NCBI RefSeq assembly: GCF_023509035.1
Contig: NZ_CP075583.1
Span: forward strand, 248,001-312,000
Direction of reading: 5' to 3'
Origin: Janthinobacterium lividum
GTDB taxonomy: Bacteria > Pseudomonadota > Gammaproteobacteria > Burkholderiales > Burkholderiaceae_D
DNA length: 64,000 bases
The notes under the pieces are model-generated. The model was not told where the DNA came from. It saw only the letters and a program-made list of their open reading frames with translations, and searched no databases. Position numbers and translations under genes: made by a program. Shown piece after piece: positions 49,884 through 62,564 of the stretch (positions are counted from its first letter, which is position 1; each line of letters opens with the position of its first letter).

Positions 49884-50228
49884 ATGTTGATCTCATTCAA
49901 ATCCAAATCTTCCCCTGAAGTGCTGATGTACCAGGAACATGCCCAGCGTATCCTCGACATCCTGCACAAGAATCCTACGCGCGGCGTCATCACGCCAGCG
50001 GAAGCGGGCGATGCCCTGGCCTTGCTGGAAAAAGAAGTCGCGGAAAGCAAACTGCATCCGGAAAATGACATCGAACACGATGTGCATACGCCGGAAACGC
50101 TGGAAGATGGTGAAACAGGCGCACATGCGCGCGCGCAGAAAGTGCATTTTTCACAGCGCGCCTATCCGTTGATGGAAATGCTGCGCGCGGCCAAGGCAGA
50201 AGGTGAAAGCATCACCTGGGGCATCTAG
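49884..50228 (+). CDS. DUF1840 domain-containing protein
   Basis: A 114-residue soluble protein starting MLISFKSKSSPEVLMYQEHA at ATG 49884. This start and the closing YPLMEMLRAAKAEGESITWG are typical of the DUF1840 family of betaproteobacteria. Function unknown. It is closed by a terminator at 50257. Confidence 0.85.
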   Translation: MLISFKSKSSPEVLMYQEHAQRILDILHKNPTRGVITPAEAGDALALLEKEVAESKLHPENDIEHDVHTPETLEDGETGAHARAQKVHFSQRAYPLMEMLRAAKAEGESITWGI

Positions 50229-50256
50229 TGCGATGAATGCTGCAGACGAAAAAAAA

Positions 50257-50280
50257 CCCCGCACCTAGCGGGGTTTTTTT
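50257..50280. terminator. Bidirectional terminator between DUF1840 gene and rRNA operon
   Basis: CCCCGC pairs with GCGGGG over a 5-base loop, with T7 on the right and A8 on the left, so it can stop both the DUF1840 transcript and the rRNA operon after the outer 5S gene. Confidence 0.9.
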
Positions 50281-50289
50281 ATATAACAA

Positions 50290-50404
50290 GCCTGACGATA
50301 ACCTACTTTCACACTGGTTGCAGCACTATCATCGGCGCAAAGTTGTTTCACGGTCCTGTTCGGGATGGGAAGGGGTGGGACCAACTTGCTATGGTCATCA
50401 GGCA
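50290..50404 (-). rRNA. rrf: 5S ribosomal RNA, outer copy
   Basis: The minus strand reads TGCCTGATGACCATAGCAAG at the 5' end and closes with the complementary TATCGTCAGGCTT, enclosing the conserved CCATCCCGAACAGG. It is about 115 bases long and appears identical to the inner copy 293 bases away. Confidence 0.93.
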
Positions 50405-50531
50405 TAACTTTTTCAACAGCTTGCTCCCAACGGGGCAGCAAACCATCTGATCTGAGGAGGCGAATTATATAGGAATTTGCCTGAAGATGGGGCTAAAAAT
50501 GGCTCTTTTATAGTGAATAAATCGCCAGACG

Positions 50532-50559
50532 AAAAAAAACCCGACCATTTCTGATCGGG
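50532..50559 (-). terminator. Terminator between the two 5S genes
   Basis: On the minus strand CCCGATCA pairs with TGGTCGGG (one G-T pair) across a GAAA tetraloop, followed by T8. It stands just after the inner 5S gene in the direction of transcription. Confidence 0.8.
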
Positions 50560-50582
50560 TTTTTCTCTACTGCGAATAACAA

Positions 50583-50697
50583 GCCTGACGATAACCTACT
50601 TTCACACTGGTTGCAGCACTATCATCGGCGCAAAGTTGTTTCACGGTCCTGTTCGGGATGGGAAGGGGTGGGACCAACTTGCTATGGTCATCAGGCA
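50583..50697 (-). rRNA. rrf: 5S ribosomal RNA, inner copy
   Basis: Same sequence as the outer copy by direct reading, including the terminal helix and CCATCCCGAACAGG. It follows 23S by about 143 bases and is the standard operon member. Confidence 0.95.
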
Positions 50698-50840
50698 TAA
50701 CTTGTACTGACGCTTGTCTCCTATAGGACGACAAGGCCATGAATCTGGAAGAAGTATCGATTATTTACTGAGGTATTACTTGGGTAATGACTGCGATCAA
50801 CAACACGCAACATGTACTTTCTCATCCTCTGTACCTGCTA

Positions 50841-53730
<2,890 letters not shown>

Positions 53731-53879
53731 GTTAGCCTCTTCATTCTTTCAAACGAAAAGAGCGCTACAGGGATAAGAAAGTACAACGTTGTTGCTTGTT
53801 TGTTGATACATACAATCATTACCCATCGATTTGCTTTTTACGGCAAACCGATCAATAAATAATCTTTACTTCTTCCAGA

Positions 53880-53891
53880 TTGTTAAAGAAC
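53880..53891 (-). promoter_or_regulatory. boxA antitermination element in the tRNA-23S spacer
   Basis: The minus strand reads GTTCTTTAACAA, a boxA-type site for the Nus antitermination complex. The same 12 bases occur in the 16S leader at 55954-55965. Confidence 0.6.
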
Positions 53892-53962
53892 GAAACAGCT
53901 TTGATCGCTAAAAGATCAAACCTAAACCTGACGGCTTACGTTTGCACTTTCGAGTAAAACTT

Positions 53963-54038
53963 TGGTGGAGGATGACGGGATCGAACCGACGACCCCCTGC
54001 TTGCAAAGCAGGTGCTCTCCCAGCTGAGCTAATCCCCC
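53963..54038 (-). tRNA. tRNA-Ala (anticodon TGC)
   Basis: A 76-base cloverleaf on the minus strand starting GGGGGATTAGCTCAGCTGGG, anticodon loop CTTTGCAAG with TGC, T-loop GGTTCGATCC, and an encoded CCA end. It sits in the 16S-23S spacer after tRNA-Ile. Confidence 0.96.
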
Positions 54039-54057
54039 TGAGATATTACTAATTAGC

Positions 54058-54134
54058 TGGTAGGGCTGGTTGGACTCGAACCAACGACCCCCGCGTTATC
54101 AACACGGTGCTCTAACCAGCTGAGCTACAGCCCC
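54058..54134 (-). tRNA. tRNA-Ile (anticodon GAT)
   Basis: A 77-base cloverleaf on the minus strand starting GGGGCTGTAGCTCAGCTGGT, anticodon GAT in GTTGATAAC, T-loop GGTTCGAGTCC and an encoded CCA. First tRNA of the rRNA spacer. Confidence 0.96.
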
Positions 54135-54178
54135 AACGCGGAACTACTACGACTACTGTTTCTTCTTAATTAAACAGC

Positions 54179-54200
54179 CGATAAGTGTGAACATTTGATG
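54179..54200 (-). other. 3' half of the pre-16S processing stalk
   Basis: This 22-base segment is complementary to the 16S leader at 55924-55945 except for two adjacent bases: CATCAAATG and CACACTTATCG recur in both as inverted copies. Such flanking stems are cut by RNase III in rRNA maturation. Confidence 0.65.
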
Positions 54201-54229
54201 CGTGAATCATTTCTGATTCGTGCAAACTC

Positions 54230-55763
<1,534 letters not shown>

Positions 55764-55923
55764 AATCTCTGTTACTTTGCCATTTTATTGGCACCGTCTT
55801 GCGACGGGTCGCTCACTCAAAAAACTGACAGGCTACTTCCGAAGAAGTATCCTATTTCATTATTTCTTGTGAACATTTGATATTTTAAGTTAGACGCCAA
55901 TCCGAAAATTGACGCTGCACTTA

Positions 55924-55945
55924 CATCAAATGCCCACACTTATCG
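55924..55945 (-). other. 5' half of the pre-16S processing stalk
   Basis: Complementary to 54179-54200 apart from two bases in the centre, so the 16S leader and trailer can pair to bring the ends of 16S together. Confidence 0.65.
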
Positions 55946-55953
55946 ACTGTTAA

Positions 55954-55965
55954 TTGTTAAAGAAC
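55954..55965 (-). promoter_or_regulatory. boxA antitermination element in the 16S leader
   Basis: The minus strand reads GTTCTTTAACAA, which matches the rrn boxA pattern and is repeated before 23S. Confidence 0.65.
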
Positions 55966-56040
55966 GGTATTCGGTACTGCTTATTTGCTACTCTCGCACT
56001 ATCGACAAAGCGTTGTGTTTGTCAGCTGCGAAGAAGGAAG

Positions 56041-56069
56041 AGTATGAAGCGTTTGCAGCATTTCGTCAA
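56041..56069 (-). promoter_or_regulatory. rRNA operon promoter
   Basis: On the minus strand TTGACG and CATACT are separated by exactly 17 bases. An A-rich tract with seven consecutive A lies just upstream of the -35, fitting an UP element. The transcript would start near 56034, about 270 bases before 16S. Confidence 0.7.
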
Positions 56070-56153
56070 CCTTCTTTTTTTGCCGTTTGCTACTGCATCC
56101 GGCTCCCTCTGTTTCGCTAAAACTACTGCGTCTCATCGGGGAGGCGAATCATA

Positions 56154-56931
56154 TCAAAGACCATCGAAGTTTGGCAAGCGCTTTTCCAGGAAAGCGTGCA
56201 TGCCTTCTTTTTTGTGCAGGTGTACCGAAGGCGGCCTGGAACAAACGGCGCTCGTAAGCGACACCATCGGTCAAGGTGGTTTCGAAGGCACGGTTGACGC
56301 AATCCTTGATCATCATGGCAACCGATGTCGGCATGGCGGCGATGGTCTTGGCGGCGGCCAAGGTTTCTTCCAGCAATTTATCGGCCGGCACCACGCGCGA
56401 CACCAAGCCGATGCGTTCCGCCTCGGCAGCGTCGATGGTGCGCGCCGTCAGCAGCAGATCCATGGCCTTGGCCTTGCCAATGGCGCGCGGCAAACGCTGC
56501 GTACCGCCCGCGCCTGGCGTGACGCCAACCTTGATTTCCGGCTGGCCAAATTTGGCGCTGTCGGCGGCGATCAGGAAATCGCACATCATGGCCAGTTCGC
56601 AGCCGCCACCGAGCGCGTAGCCAGCCACCGCGCCCACCACCGGTTTGCGTACGCGCAAGATATGCTCCCAGTTACGGCTGATATAACCCTGGGTAAAGGT
56701 ATCGGGATAAGTGTAATCGGCCATGGCGGCGATATCGGCGCCGGCTGCAAACGCTTTTTCGCTGCCCGTGAGCACGATACAGCCGATACTGTCATCCGCG
56801 TCGAACTTCAGCAGGGCGTCGCCCAGCTCATTCATCATGTTGTCGTTCAAGGCGTTCAAGGCCTTCGGGCGATTCAGGCGGATGATCGCCACTTTGTCCT
56901 GGATATCGATGATCAAGTCTTCGTATTGCAT
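56154..56931 (-). CDS. Enoyl-CoA hydratase (3' end frame-shifted)
   Basis: A crotonase-fold hydratase of fatty acid breakdown. The oxyanion-hole segments are [12 protein letters not shown] and [32 protein letters not shown] carries the second catalytic Glu. The last 27 residues as read ([13 protein letters not shown]...) do not fit, but with one A fewer in the run at 56208-56213 they become [19 protein letters not shown] with a stop at 56154-56156, the family ending. As written the frame ends at 56149. Likely a sequencing error. Confidence 0.9.
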
Positions 56932-57010
56932 ATAGTCTCCTCTGGATGAACACGGTATCGACGATTGTAGCGGCTAACGGCAGCGGCGCGACAGGTGCGC
57001 TGCTATTATT

Positions 57011-58312
57011 GTGAGCCCGATCACCTTTATCGAGCAGCGTATTTTTTCCTCCTTCTTTCAGTACTGCACCCACTACCTGCGCGGCGACGGCAGCGCCGCC
57101 AGCGTCAATTTCCGCCGCCTATGGTTCAGCAATGGCCTCAATTGCTTCGGCGCCCAGATCACCTCGCTGGCCCTGCCCCTGTGCGCGGTACTCTTGCTGC
57201 ATGCCACGCCGGAGCAGATGGGTTTGCTGGTCGCCTTGCAGGCGCTGCCGTTTGCGCTCTTCGGCTTGCCCGTCGGCGTGCTGCTGGACCGACGCAGCAA
57301 GCACCCGATCATGCTGTTCAGCGAAAGCATGTCGGGCCTGGCCCTGGCCAGCGTGGCCGTCGCCTACTGGTGTGGCGTGCTGTCGATGCCATGGTTATAT
57401 ATAGTGGGATTCATCATCGGCACGGGCTTCGTCGTGGGCGGCGGTGCCGAACAGGTCTTTCTGACTTTCCTGGTAGGCCGCGATGGCTTGATCGATGCGC
57501 AGTCGAAATTTGCCGCCACCGAATCGGCTTCGCGCCTGATCGGCCCCGGCCTGGCTGGCGTGCTGGTGCAAGTCTTGTCAGCTCCCGTCGCCATCCTGTG
57601 CACGGCTTGCGGTTATCTGATTTCCGTCTTCAATTTGCGTGCCATGAGCGTACGCGATCCGCGTCCCGCACCATCCGACAAACACGCCTTGCGCGACATC
57701 GCCGACGGCTTGCTGTTTGTCTGGCGCGAACCGCTGCTGCGCGCACTGGCCTGGGGCGCCGGCATCTGGCACTTCCTGTTCTACGCCAGCATGGCCTTGA
57801 CGGTGCTGTTCGCCACGCGCGACCTGGGCATGAGTCCTGGGGTGCTGGGCATGACGCAGATGCTGGGCGGCGCCGGCGTCTTGCTCAGCGCCTTCATCGT
57901 CAAACCGCTGACGCACCGCTATGGCGCCGGCCGCACCATCCTGATCGGCCTGGCATCGACCTCGCTCTGTTTTGCCCTGACACCAACGATTCCCGCCGCG
58001 CTATTTGGCAGCGCGGCCGCCAGCGCCGTCGCTTATGCCGTGCTGATGTTCTTTTTCGACTGCGGCGTGATGCTGTTTTTTATTCCCTACCTGGGCCTGC
58101 GCCAGAAGGTCACGCCCGACCCCATGCTGGGCCGCATGACGTCGACCATGCGCTTCCTGACGGTGGCGACGGCGCCGCTGGGCGCCCTGGCAGCCGGCTG
58201 GGTAGCGGAGCACTTCGGCGTGCGCAATGGCCTGGCCTGCATCGCGGCAGGCAGCATCCTGTTGACCGTCGCCATGGTATGGGGCACGCCGCTGCGTAGC
58301 GTGCGCACCTGA
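57011..58312 (+). CDS. MFS transporter (MFS_3 / EntS-like)
   Basis: A 433-residue inner-membrane protein from GTG 57011 with about twelve helices. The first half has NFRRLWFSNGLNCFGAQITS and the loop motif GLPVGVLLDRRSKHPIM. This pattern fits the EntS-like drug or siderophore export group; the substrate is unknown. It is divergent from the hydratase gene with a 79-base gap. Confidence 0.85.
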   Translation: MSPITFIEQRIFSSFFQYCTHYLRGDGSAASVNFRRLWFSNGLNCFGAQITSLALPLCAVLLLHATPEQMGLLVALQALPFALFGLPVGVLLDRRSKHPIMLFSESMSGLALASVAVAYWCGVLSMPWLYIVGFIIGTGFVVGGGAEQVFLTFLVGRDGLIDAQSKFAATESASRLIGPGLAGVLVQVLSAPVAILCTACGYLISVFNLRAMSVRDPRPAPSDKHALRDIADGLLFVWREPLLRALAWGAGIWHFLFYASMALTVLFATRDLGMSPGVLGMTQMLGGAGVLLSAFIVKPLTHRYGAGRTILIGLASTSLCFALTPTIPAALFGSAAASAVAYAVLMFFFDCGVMLFFIPYLGLRQKVTPDPMLGRMTSTMRFLTVATAPLGALAAGWVAEHFGVRNGLACIAAGSILLTVAMVWGTPLRSVRT

Positions 58313-58381
58313 AGCGATGAACGGGCATACACTGCTGAAAGATTGCCTTGGCGACACTATTCCTGCCAAAGCTTGCGAGGT

Positions 58382-58435
58382 TTGATTTACATCAAGGTTT
58401 TAGTTGATGTAAATCCATAAGCTGTCTTACATCAC
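58382..58435 (+). promoter_or_regulatory. FNR-like box and perfect dyad upstream of the universal stress gene
   Basis: TTGAT-TTAC-ATCAA at 58382-58395 is an exact FNR/Anr consensus. It lies within a perfect inverted repeat: GATTTACATCAA (58384-58395) and TTGATGTAAATC (58404-58415), 8 bases apart. A third TTACATCA follows at 58428-58435. I infer control by a CRP/FNR-type regulator, probably induction at low oxygen. Confidence 0.6.
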
Positions 58436-58449
58436 TTGAGGAGCACGCT

Positions 58450-58887
58450 ATGTTTAACACCATCTTATTTCCCACCGACGGCTCGCCGTTGTCCGACAAA
58501 GCCGCCGAGACCGCCCTCGCCTTCGCCCAATTGAACAAAGCCAAGCTGGTCGCCATCAGCGTGGTGCAGCCCTTCCCGTTCTCGCCGATGGCCGACGGCG
58601 GCATCGTGCTCGACGCCAGCCTGTATGAACAGCAGATGCAGGAAGCCTCGCAACGCGCCATCGACAAGATCGGCGCAGCTGCGCACGCCGTCGGCGTGCC
58701 CTTCGAAGGCGTGGTGGCCGTGTCACCGAGCCCGCACGACGAAATCGTCAATGCGGCGCAAACCTACCATTGCGACATCATCCTGATGGCCTCGCATGGC
58801 CGCAAGGGCTTGAACAAGCTGTTCGTGGGCAGCGAAACGCAAAAAGTGCTGGCGCATACCCATTTACCCGTCATGGTCTTGCGCTAA
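58450..58887 (+). CDS. Universal stress protein (UspA family)
   Basis: A 145-residue single-domain Usp. MFNTILFPTDGSPLSDKA is the start; the ATP-binding loop is MASHGRKGLNKLFVGSETQK, matching G-2x-G-9x-G-S/T, so it should bind ATP. GAGGAG lies before ATG 58450. The upstream dyad suggests oxygen-linked control. Confidence 0.92.
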   Translation: MFNTILFPTDGSPLSDKAAETALAFAQLNKAKLVAISVVQPFPFSPMADGGIVLDASLYEQQMQEASQRAIDKIGAAAHAVGVPFEGVVAVSPSPHDEIVNAAQTYHCDIILMASHGRKGLNKLFVGSETQKVLAHTHLPVMVLR

Positions 58888-58903
58888 CCTTGCGTTAGCG
58901 CAA
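58879..58903. terminator. Hairpin between Usp gene and mltA
   Basis: TTGCGCTAA, which contains the Usp stop codon, pairs perfectly with TTAGCGCAA over a 7-base loop. There is no T-run, so intrinsic termination is doubtful. It lies between convergent genes. Confidence 0.4.
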
Positions 58904-58927
58904 TCCCCGTCCGGCGCCCCGAGAAAT

Positions 58928-60196
58928 TCAGCGCGCCGGCGGCTGCTTCGGCAGCAACACCCACACGGCGCCGCTCTGCTTCATGCGGCCCGCATTCTCG
59001 GCCGCTTCCGCGCCAAAGCCAAAGAAGTAATCGACACGAATGGGCCCGCGAATGGCGCCGCCCGTATCCTGCGCCATCACCAGGCGCTGCATGGGAATTT
59101 CGCTATTGGCTTGCGTGGTTGCCAGATACACGGGCGCACCGAGCGGCAGGAAGCGCGAATCGATGGCCACCGAGCGCTGCGGCGTCAGCGGCACGCCCAG
59201 CGCACCTTTCGGCCCCACTTTCGGATCAGGCAGGCGCTCCTCCTTGAAGAAGACATAGCTGGGATTGGCGTTGAACAATTCATCCTTGCGCGTGGGATGG
59301 CCGGCGATCCACGCCTTGATGCCCTGCGCGGACGCCTGACTCAGGGTCAGCTCGCCCTTGTCGACCAGGTAGCGGCCGATCGATTTATAGGGATGGCCGT
59401 TTTGATCCGCGTACGCCACGCGCACGGTTTCCTGCGTATCGGTCAGCTGCACGCGCCCGGAACCCTGCACTTGCAGGAAGAACGCCTCGACTTCGTCGTC
59501 CACCCACAGTAATTCCTTGCCCGTAACGGACGTGGCGCGCTCGATGTCGGCGCGGGTCGCGTACGGTATCACCTTCTTGCCGACCAGCTTGCCGCGCAAG
59601 CGCATGTTCTTCAATTCCGGATACACGCCGGCCAGGTCAACCGAGACCAGGTCGTCCGGCACCTTGTACAGCGGTGTCTGATATGGACCGCCGCGCTTGC
59701 GCGCGCCATGCAGCAAAGGTTCGTAATAACCGGTCACCAAACCGGTACTGGCGCCATCGGCGGTGATGACTTGATTGGGCACAAAGAACGTCTCGAAGAA
59801 CAGGCGGATGGCCTTGTCGCTGTCGGCATTCACCTGGCGCGCAATCGTGCACGATTCTTTCCAGTCCGGACGTTTCACCAGCACGCCGCACGAAGCCATG
59901 AACGCTGGCCAGGCGGCGCGCATGTCGTCGCGGGCCCAGCCTGGCAAGGCGGCAAACTTGGCGGGCACGAAGGTGGGGGCAGCCGCATCCGTGGCATCCT
60001 TGGCGTCGGCCGGCTTGGCCGGCACTGGCTTGACGACGGTCGGAGCGATGGCCGGCGCCTTGCCAGTCGCGGTGACCGGCTCTGCCGGCGGCGTGGTACA
60101 GGCGGAAAGCGCAAGCGCGACGGCACCGATTGAAACGGGTAGACTACCGCGTGTAAAGAGATGGCGGGTAAATACTAAGCTGCGGGTAAATAACAT
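58928..60196 (-). CDS. mltA: Membrane-bound lytic murein transglycosylase A
   Basis: A 422-residue lipoprotein from ATG 60196; lipobox LSAC with Cys33. A Lys/Ala/Pro-rich linker leads to the MltA barrel (TGYYEPLLHGARKRGGPYQT, VQGSGRVQL) and the 3D domain with catalytic-type Asp residues (MAQDTGGAIRGPIRVDYFFG). It cleaves glycan strands to anhydro-muropeptides, the substrate of AmpG. Its start codon lies 10 bases from that of a divergent small gene. Confidence 0.93.
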   Translation of the reverse strand: MLFTRSLVFTRHLFTRGSLPVSIGAVALALSACTTPPAEPVTATGKAPAIAPTVVKPVPAKPADAKDATDAAAPTFVPAKFAALPGWARDDMRAAWPAFMASCGVLVKRPDWKESCTIARQVNADSDKAIRLFFETFFVPNQVITADGASTGLVTGYYEPLLHGARKRGGPYQTPLYKVPDDLVSVDLAGVYPELKNMRLRGKLVGKKVIPYATRADIERATSVTGKELLWVDDEVEAFFLQVQGSGRVQLTDTQETVRVAYADQNGHPYKSIGRYLVDKGELTLSQASAQGIKAWIAGHPTRKDELFNANPSYVFFKEERLPDPKVGPKGALGVPLTPQRSVAIDSRFLPLGAPVYLATTQANSEIPMQRLVMAQDTGGAIRGPIRVDYFFGFGAEAAENAGRMKQSGAVWVLLPKQPPAR

Positions 60197-60206
60197 AGAG
60201 GTGCGT

Positions 60207-60353
60207 ATGTGGATCTTGATGATAGAGGCGCTGGTGGCGTTCTTCTTGCTGGCATTTATAGTCTGGTGGACCATGTATTCGGGTAAAAAACCCGCGCCAC
60301 CGGCGCGCAAGCAGCTCAGTGAAGAACAGGACAGCACCGAAAAACTGAAGTAA
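60207..60353 (+). CDS. 48-residue single-helix membrane protein
   Basis: A short protein from ATG 60207 with GAGG upstream: one membrane helix (about 2-22; ILMIEALVAFFLLAFIVWWT) and a charged tail rich in Lys, Pro and Glu. It is divergent from mltA with only 10 bases between the two start codons, so each gene's ribosome site lies at or inside the other gene's start. No family recognised. The hydrophobic helix, clear tail and ribosome site support a real gene. Confidence 0.6.
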   Translation: MWILMIEALVAFFLLAFIVWWTMYSGKKPAPPARKQLSEEQDSTEKLK

Positions 60354-60369
60354 GGGGGCGCAAGCCCCC
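60354..60369. terminator. Hairpin between convergent genes
   Basis: GGGGGC pairs with GCCCCC across a GCAA tetraloop directly after the 48-residue gene and before the apaG stop. No T-run, so only a possible terminator. Confidence 0.4.
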
Positions 60370-60378
60370 GGCGTCACG

Positions 60379-60753
60379 TTAATGCAAGGTACGCGGCACC
60401 GACAGCACGAACTCGGGAATCGGCGCTTCGAACTGATGACCATCTTCGGCCACGCAAAAGTATTCGCCGTGCATCGAGCCTTGCGGCGTGCCCAGCATCG
60501 TCCCGCTCGTGTATTCGAACTGCTCGCCCGGCTGCAGCAACGGCTGGTGGCCAACGGCGCCCAGGCCGCGCACCTCTTCCACCTTGTTGTTGGCATCCGT
60601 GATGACCCAGTGGCGCGAAATCAGCTGCGCGCCAGCCGTGCCCGTGTTGACGACGCGGATCGTGTAGCTGAACACGTGCCGCCCCTGGTCCGGTGCCGAT
60701 TGCTCGGGCAGATACTGCGTCTTGACCGTTACCGTAAATTCATAAGTCGCCAT
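60379..60753 (-). CDS. apaG: ApaG family protein
   Basis: A 124-residue beta-sandwich protein from ATG 60753 (MATYEFTVTVKTQYLP), AGGA 7 bases upstream. VNTGTAGAQLISRHWVITD and GTMLGTPQGSMHGEYFC are ApaG hallmarks. It is linked to magnesium/cobalt tolerance and dinucleotide levels in enterics, but the biochemical role is unclear. Confidence 0.93.
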   Translation of the reverse strand: MATYEFTVTVKTQYLPEQSAPDQGRHVFSYTIRVVNTGTAGAQLISRHWVITDANNKVEEVRGLGAVGHQPLLQPGEQFEYTSGTMLGTPQGSMHGEYFCVAEDGHQFEAPIPEFVLSVPRTLH

Positions 60754-60918
60754 CGTCATTCCTATTCAGACATTGCCAGTCGTATTGTGTGTCGCGCGCG
60801 ACGCATTGGCCACCGCGCGATGCGTATTCTGTGTTTCACTGTACTTCAATGAGGCATGGTAACGGCGTCAGGCGTAAAATAGCGCAAATCGCATTTTCTA
60901 TCCTTTGGCTACTTCACC

Positions 60919-61592
<674 letters not shown>

Positions 61593-61593
<1 letters not shown>

Positions 61594-62309
61594 TGCAGCC
61601 GGGCACGGTGAAAGACCACGTACTGGCTGGCGTGCGCGCCGCCATCATCGACCTCGATGGCACGATGCTCGACACCGTGCCCGATTTTCATGTCGCCATC
61701 AACGGCATGCGCGCCGAACTGGATCTGGCGCCTATCAGCGCCGAGGCCATCAAGCTGATGGTGGGCAAAGGCTCGGAAAACCTGATCCGCACCGTGCTGG
61801 CGCTCGACTTCGATGCCGCTGGCGTGGAGCAGCGTTTCGAGCAGGCGATGGACGGTTACCAGCGCCACTACCTGGCCATCAATGGCCAGTTCAGCACCCT
61901 GTACCCGGACGTGGAAGCGGGACTGGCGGCAATGAAGGCGGCGGGCTTGCGCCTGGCCTGCGTCACCAACAAGCCGATCGCCTTCGCCCTGCCCCTGCTG
62001 CAGCAGAAAAAGCTCGATGGGTATTTCGAGATCGTCTACGGCGGCGATTCGCTACCGAAGAAGAAACCGCACCCGCTGCCGCTGCTGCAAGTGTGCGCGG
62101 ACTTCGACTTGCCGCCCGCCAAAGTGGTGGCCATCGGCGACTCCTCGAATGACGCGCAAGCGGCCCGGACTGCGGGCTGCCCCGTCTTGACAGTACCGTA
62201 TGGTTACAACCACGGACACTCTATACACGACACCGAATCCGATGGTATAGTAAATACGCTGCTCGAAGCGGCCCATTTTATTAGCATGCACAACAGACCA
62301 GCATACTGA
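61593..62309 (+). CDS. gph: Phosphoglycolate phosphatase
   Basis: A 238-residue HAD hydrolase. The nucleophile motif is IIDLDGTMLDTVPDF, motif II CVTNKP, motif III Lys in PKKKPHPLPLL and motif IV IGDSSNDAQAARTAG. It removes phosphate from 2-phosphoglycolate. Its place between rpe and trpE is typical in Burkholderiales. Confidence 0.93.
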
Positions 62310-62328
62310 CCATACCTAACACCATATC

Positions 62329-62421
62329 GTGAACACGTTTCTCATCAAAAAACACAATGTCACCCAAACCGGCTCGATTGAGGCCTGGCTTTGGCGACGC
62401 TGGCAATCCTGGCAGGCCTAA
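62329..62421 (+). CDS. trpL: trp leader peptide (TrpL)
   Basis: A 30-residue reading frame from GTG 62329 to TAA 62421, encoding MNTFLIKKHNVTQ... and then AWLWRRWQSWQA, with four Trp codons among residues 20-28. Such a dense Trp block just before trpE is the mark of a trp attenuator leader. The main doubt is the GTG start; there is no strong ribosome site. Confidence 0.75.
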   Translation: MNTFLIKKHNVTQTGSIEAWLWRRWQSWQA

Positions 62422-62493
62422 GGGCCGAGCCGTGTAAGATTGCTGTCAGCTGCAGGCGCGCATGTGCGTGCTGTATGCACTGGCAGGTTTTTT
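62409..62493 (+). promoter_or_regulatory. trp attenuator with alternative hairpins
   Basis: CTGTCAG (62443-62449, followed by C and TGCA) can pair with TGCA-CTGGCAG (62476-62486), followed by G and T6 (62488-62493): a terminator, with an inner hairpin near 62455-62470. An identical CTGGCAG at 62409-62415, overlapping the last Trp codon, can pair with the same CTGTCAG as an antiterminator. A ribosome stalled at the first Trp codons would leave it free. Confidence 0.72.
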
Positions 62494-62564
62494 GATAACC
62501 CACCGCAGGGTCTGTGCTTTGTAAGCACGACGCACACGCGTACCCTGGCGGCATGGAGAGACAC

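Larger units (their letters stand above)
55764..56153 (-). other. rRNA operon leader and promoter region
   Basis: About 390 bases between the enoyl-CoA hydratase gene and 16S. They hold the rrn promoter (56041-56069), boxA (55954-55965) and the 5' half of the processing stalk (55924-55945). A long plus-strand frame crossing it is not a gene. Confidence 0.8.

Noticed and set aside
55954..56949. A 331-residue plus-strand frame across the rrn leader and the hydratase gene
   Set aside because: It is the mirror of the hydratase gene and covers the rrn promoter.
56995..58299. A 434-residue frame overlapping the MFS transporter in another frame
   Set aside because: The frame from GTG 57011 gives twelve membrane helices and MFS motifs; the other is Arg/Pro-rich noise.
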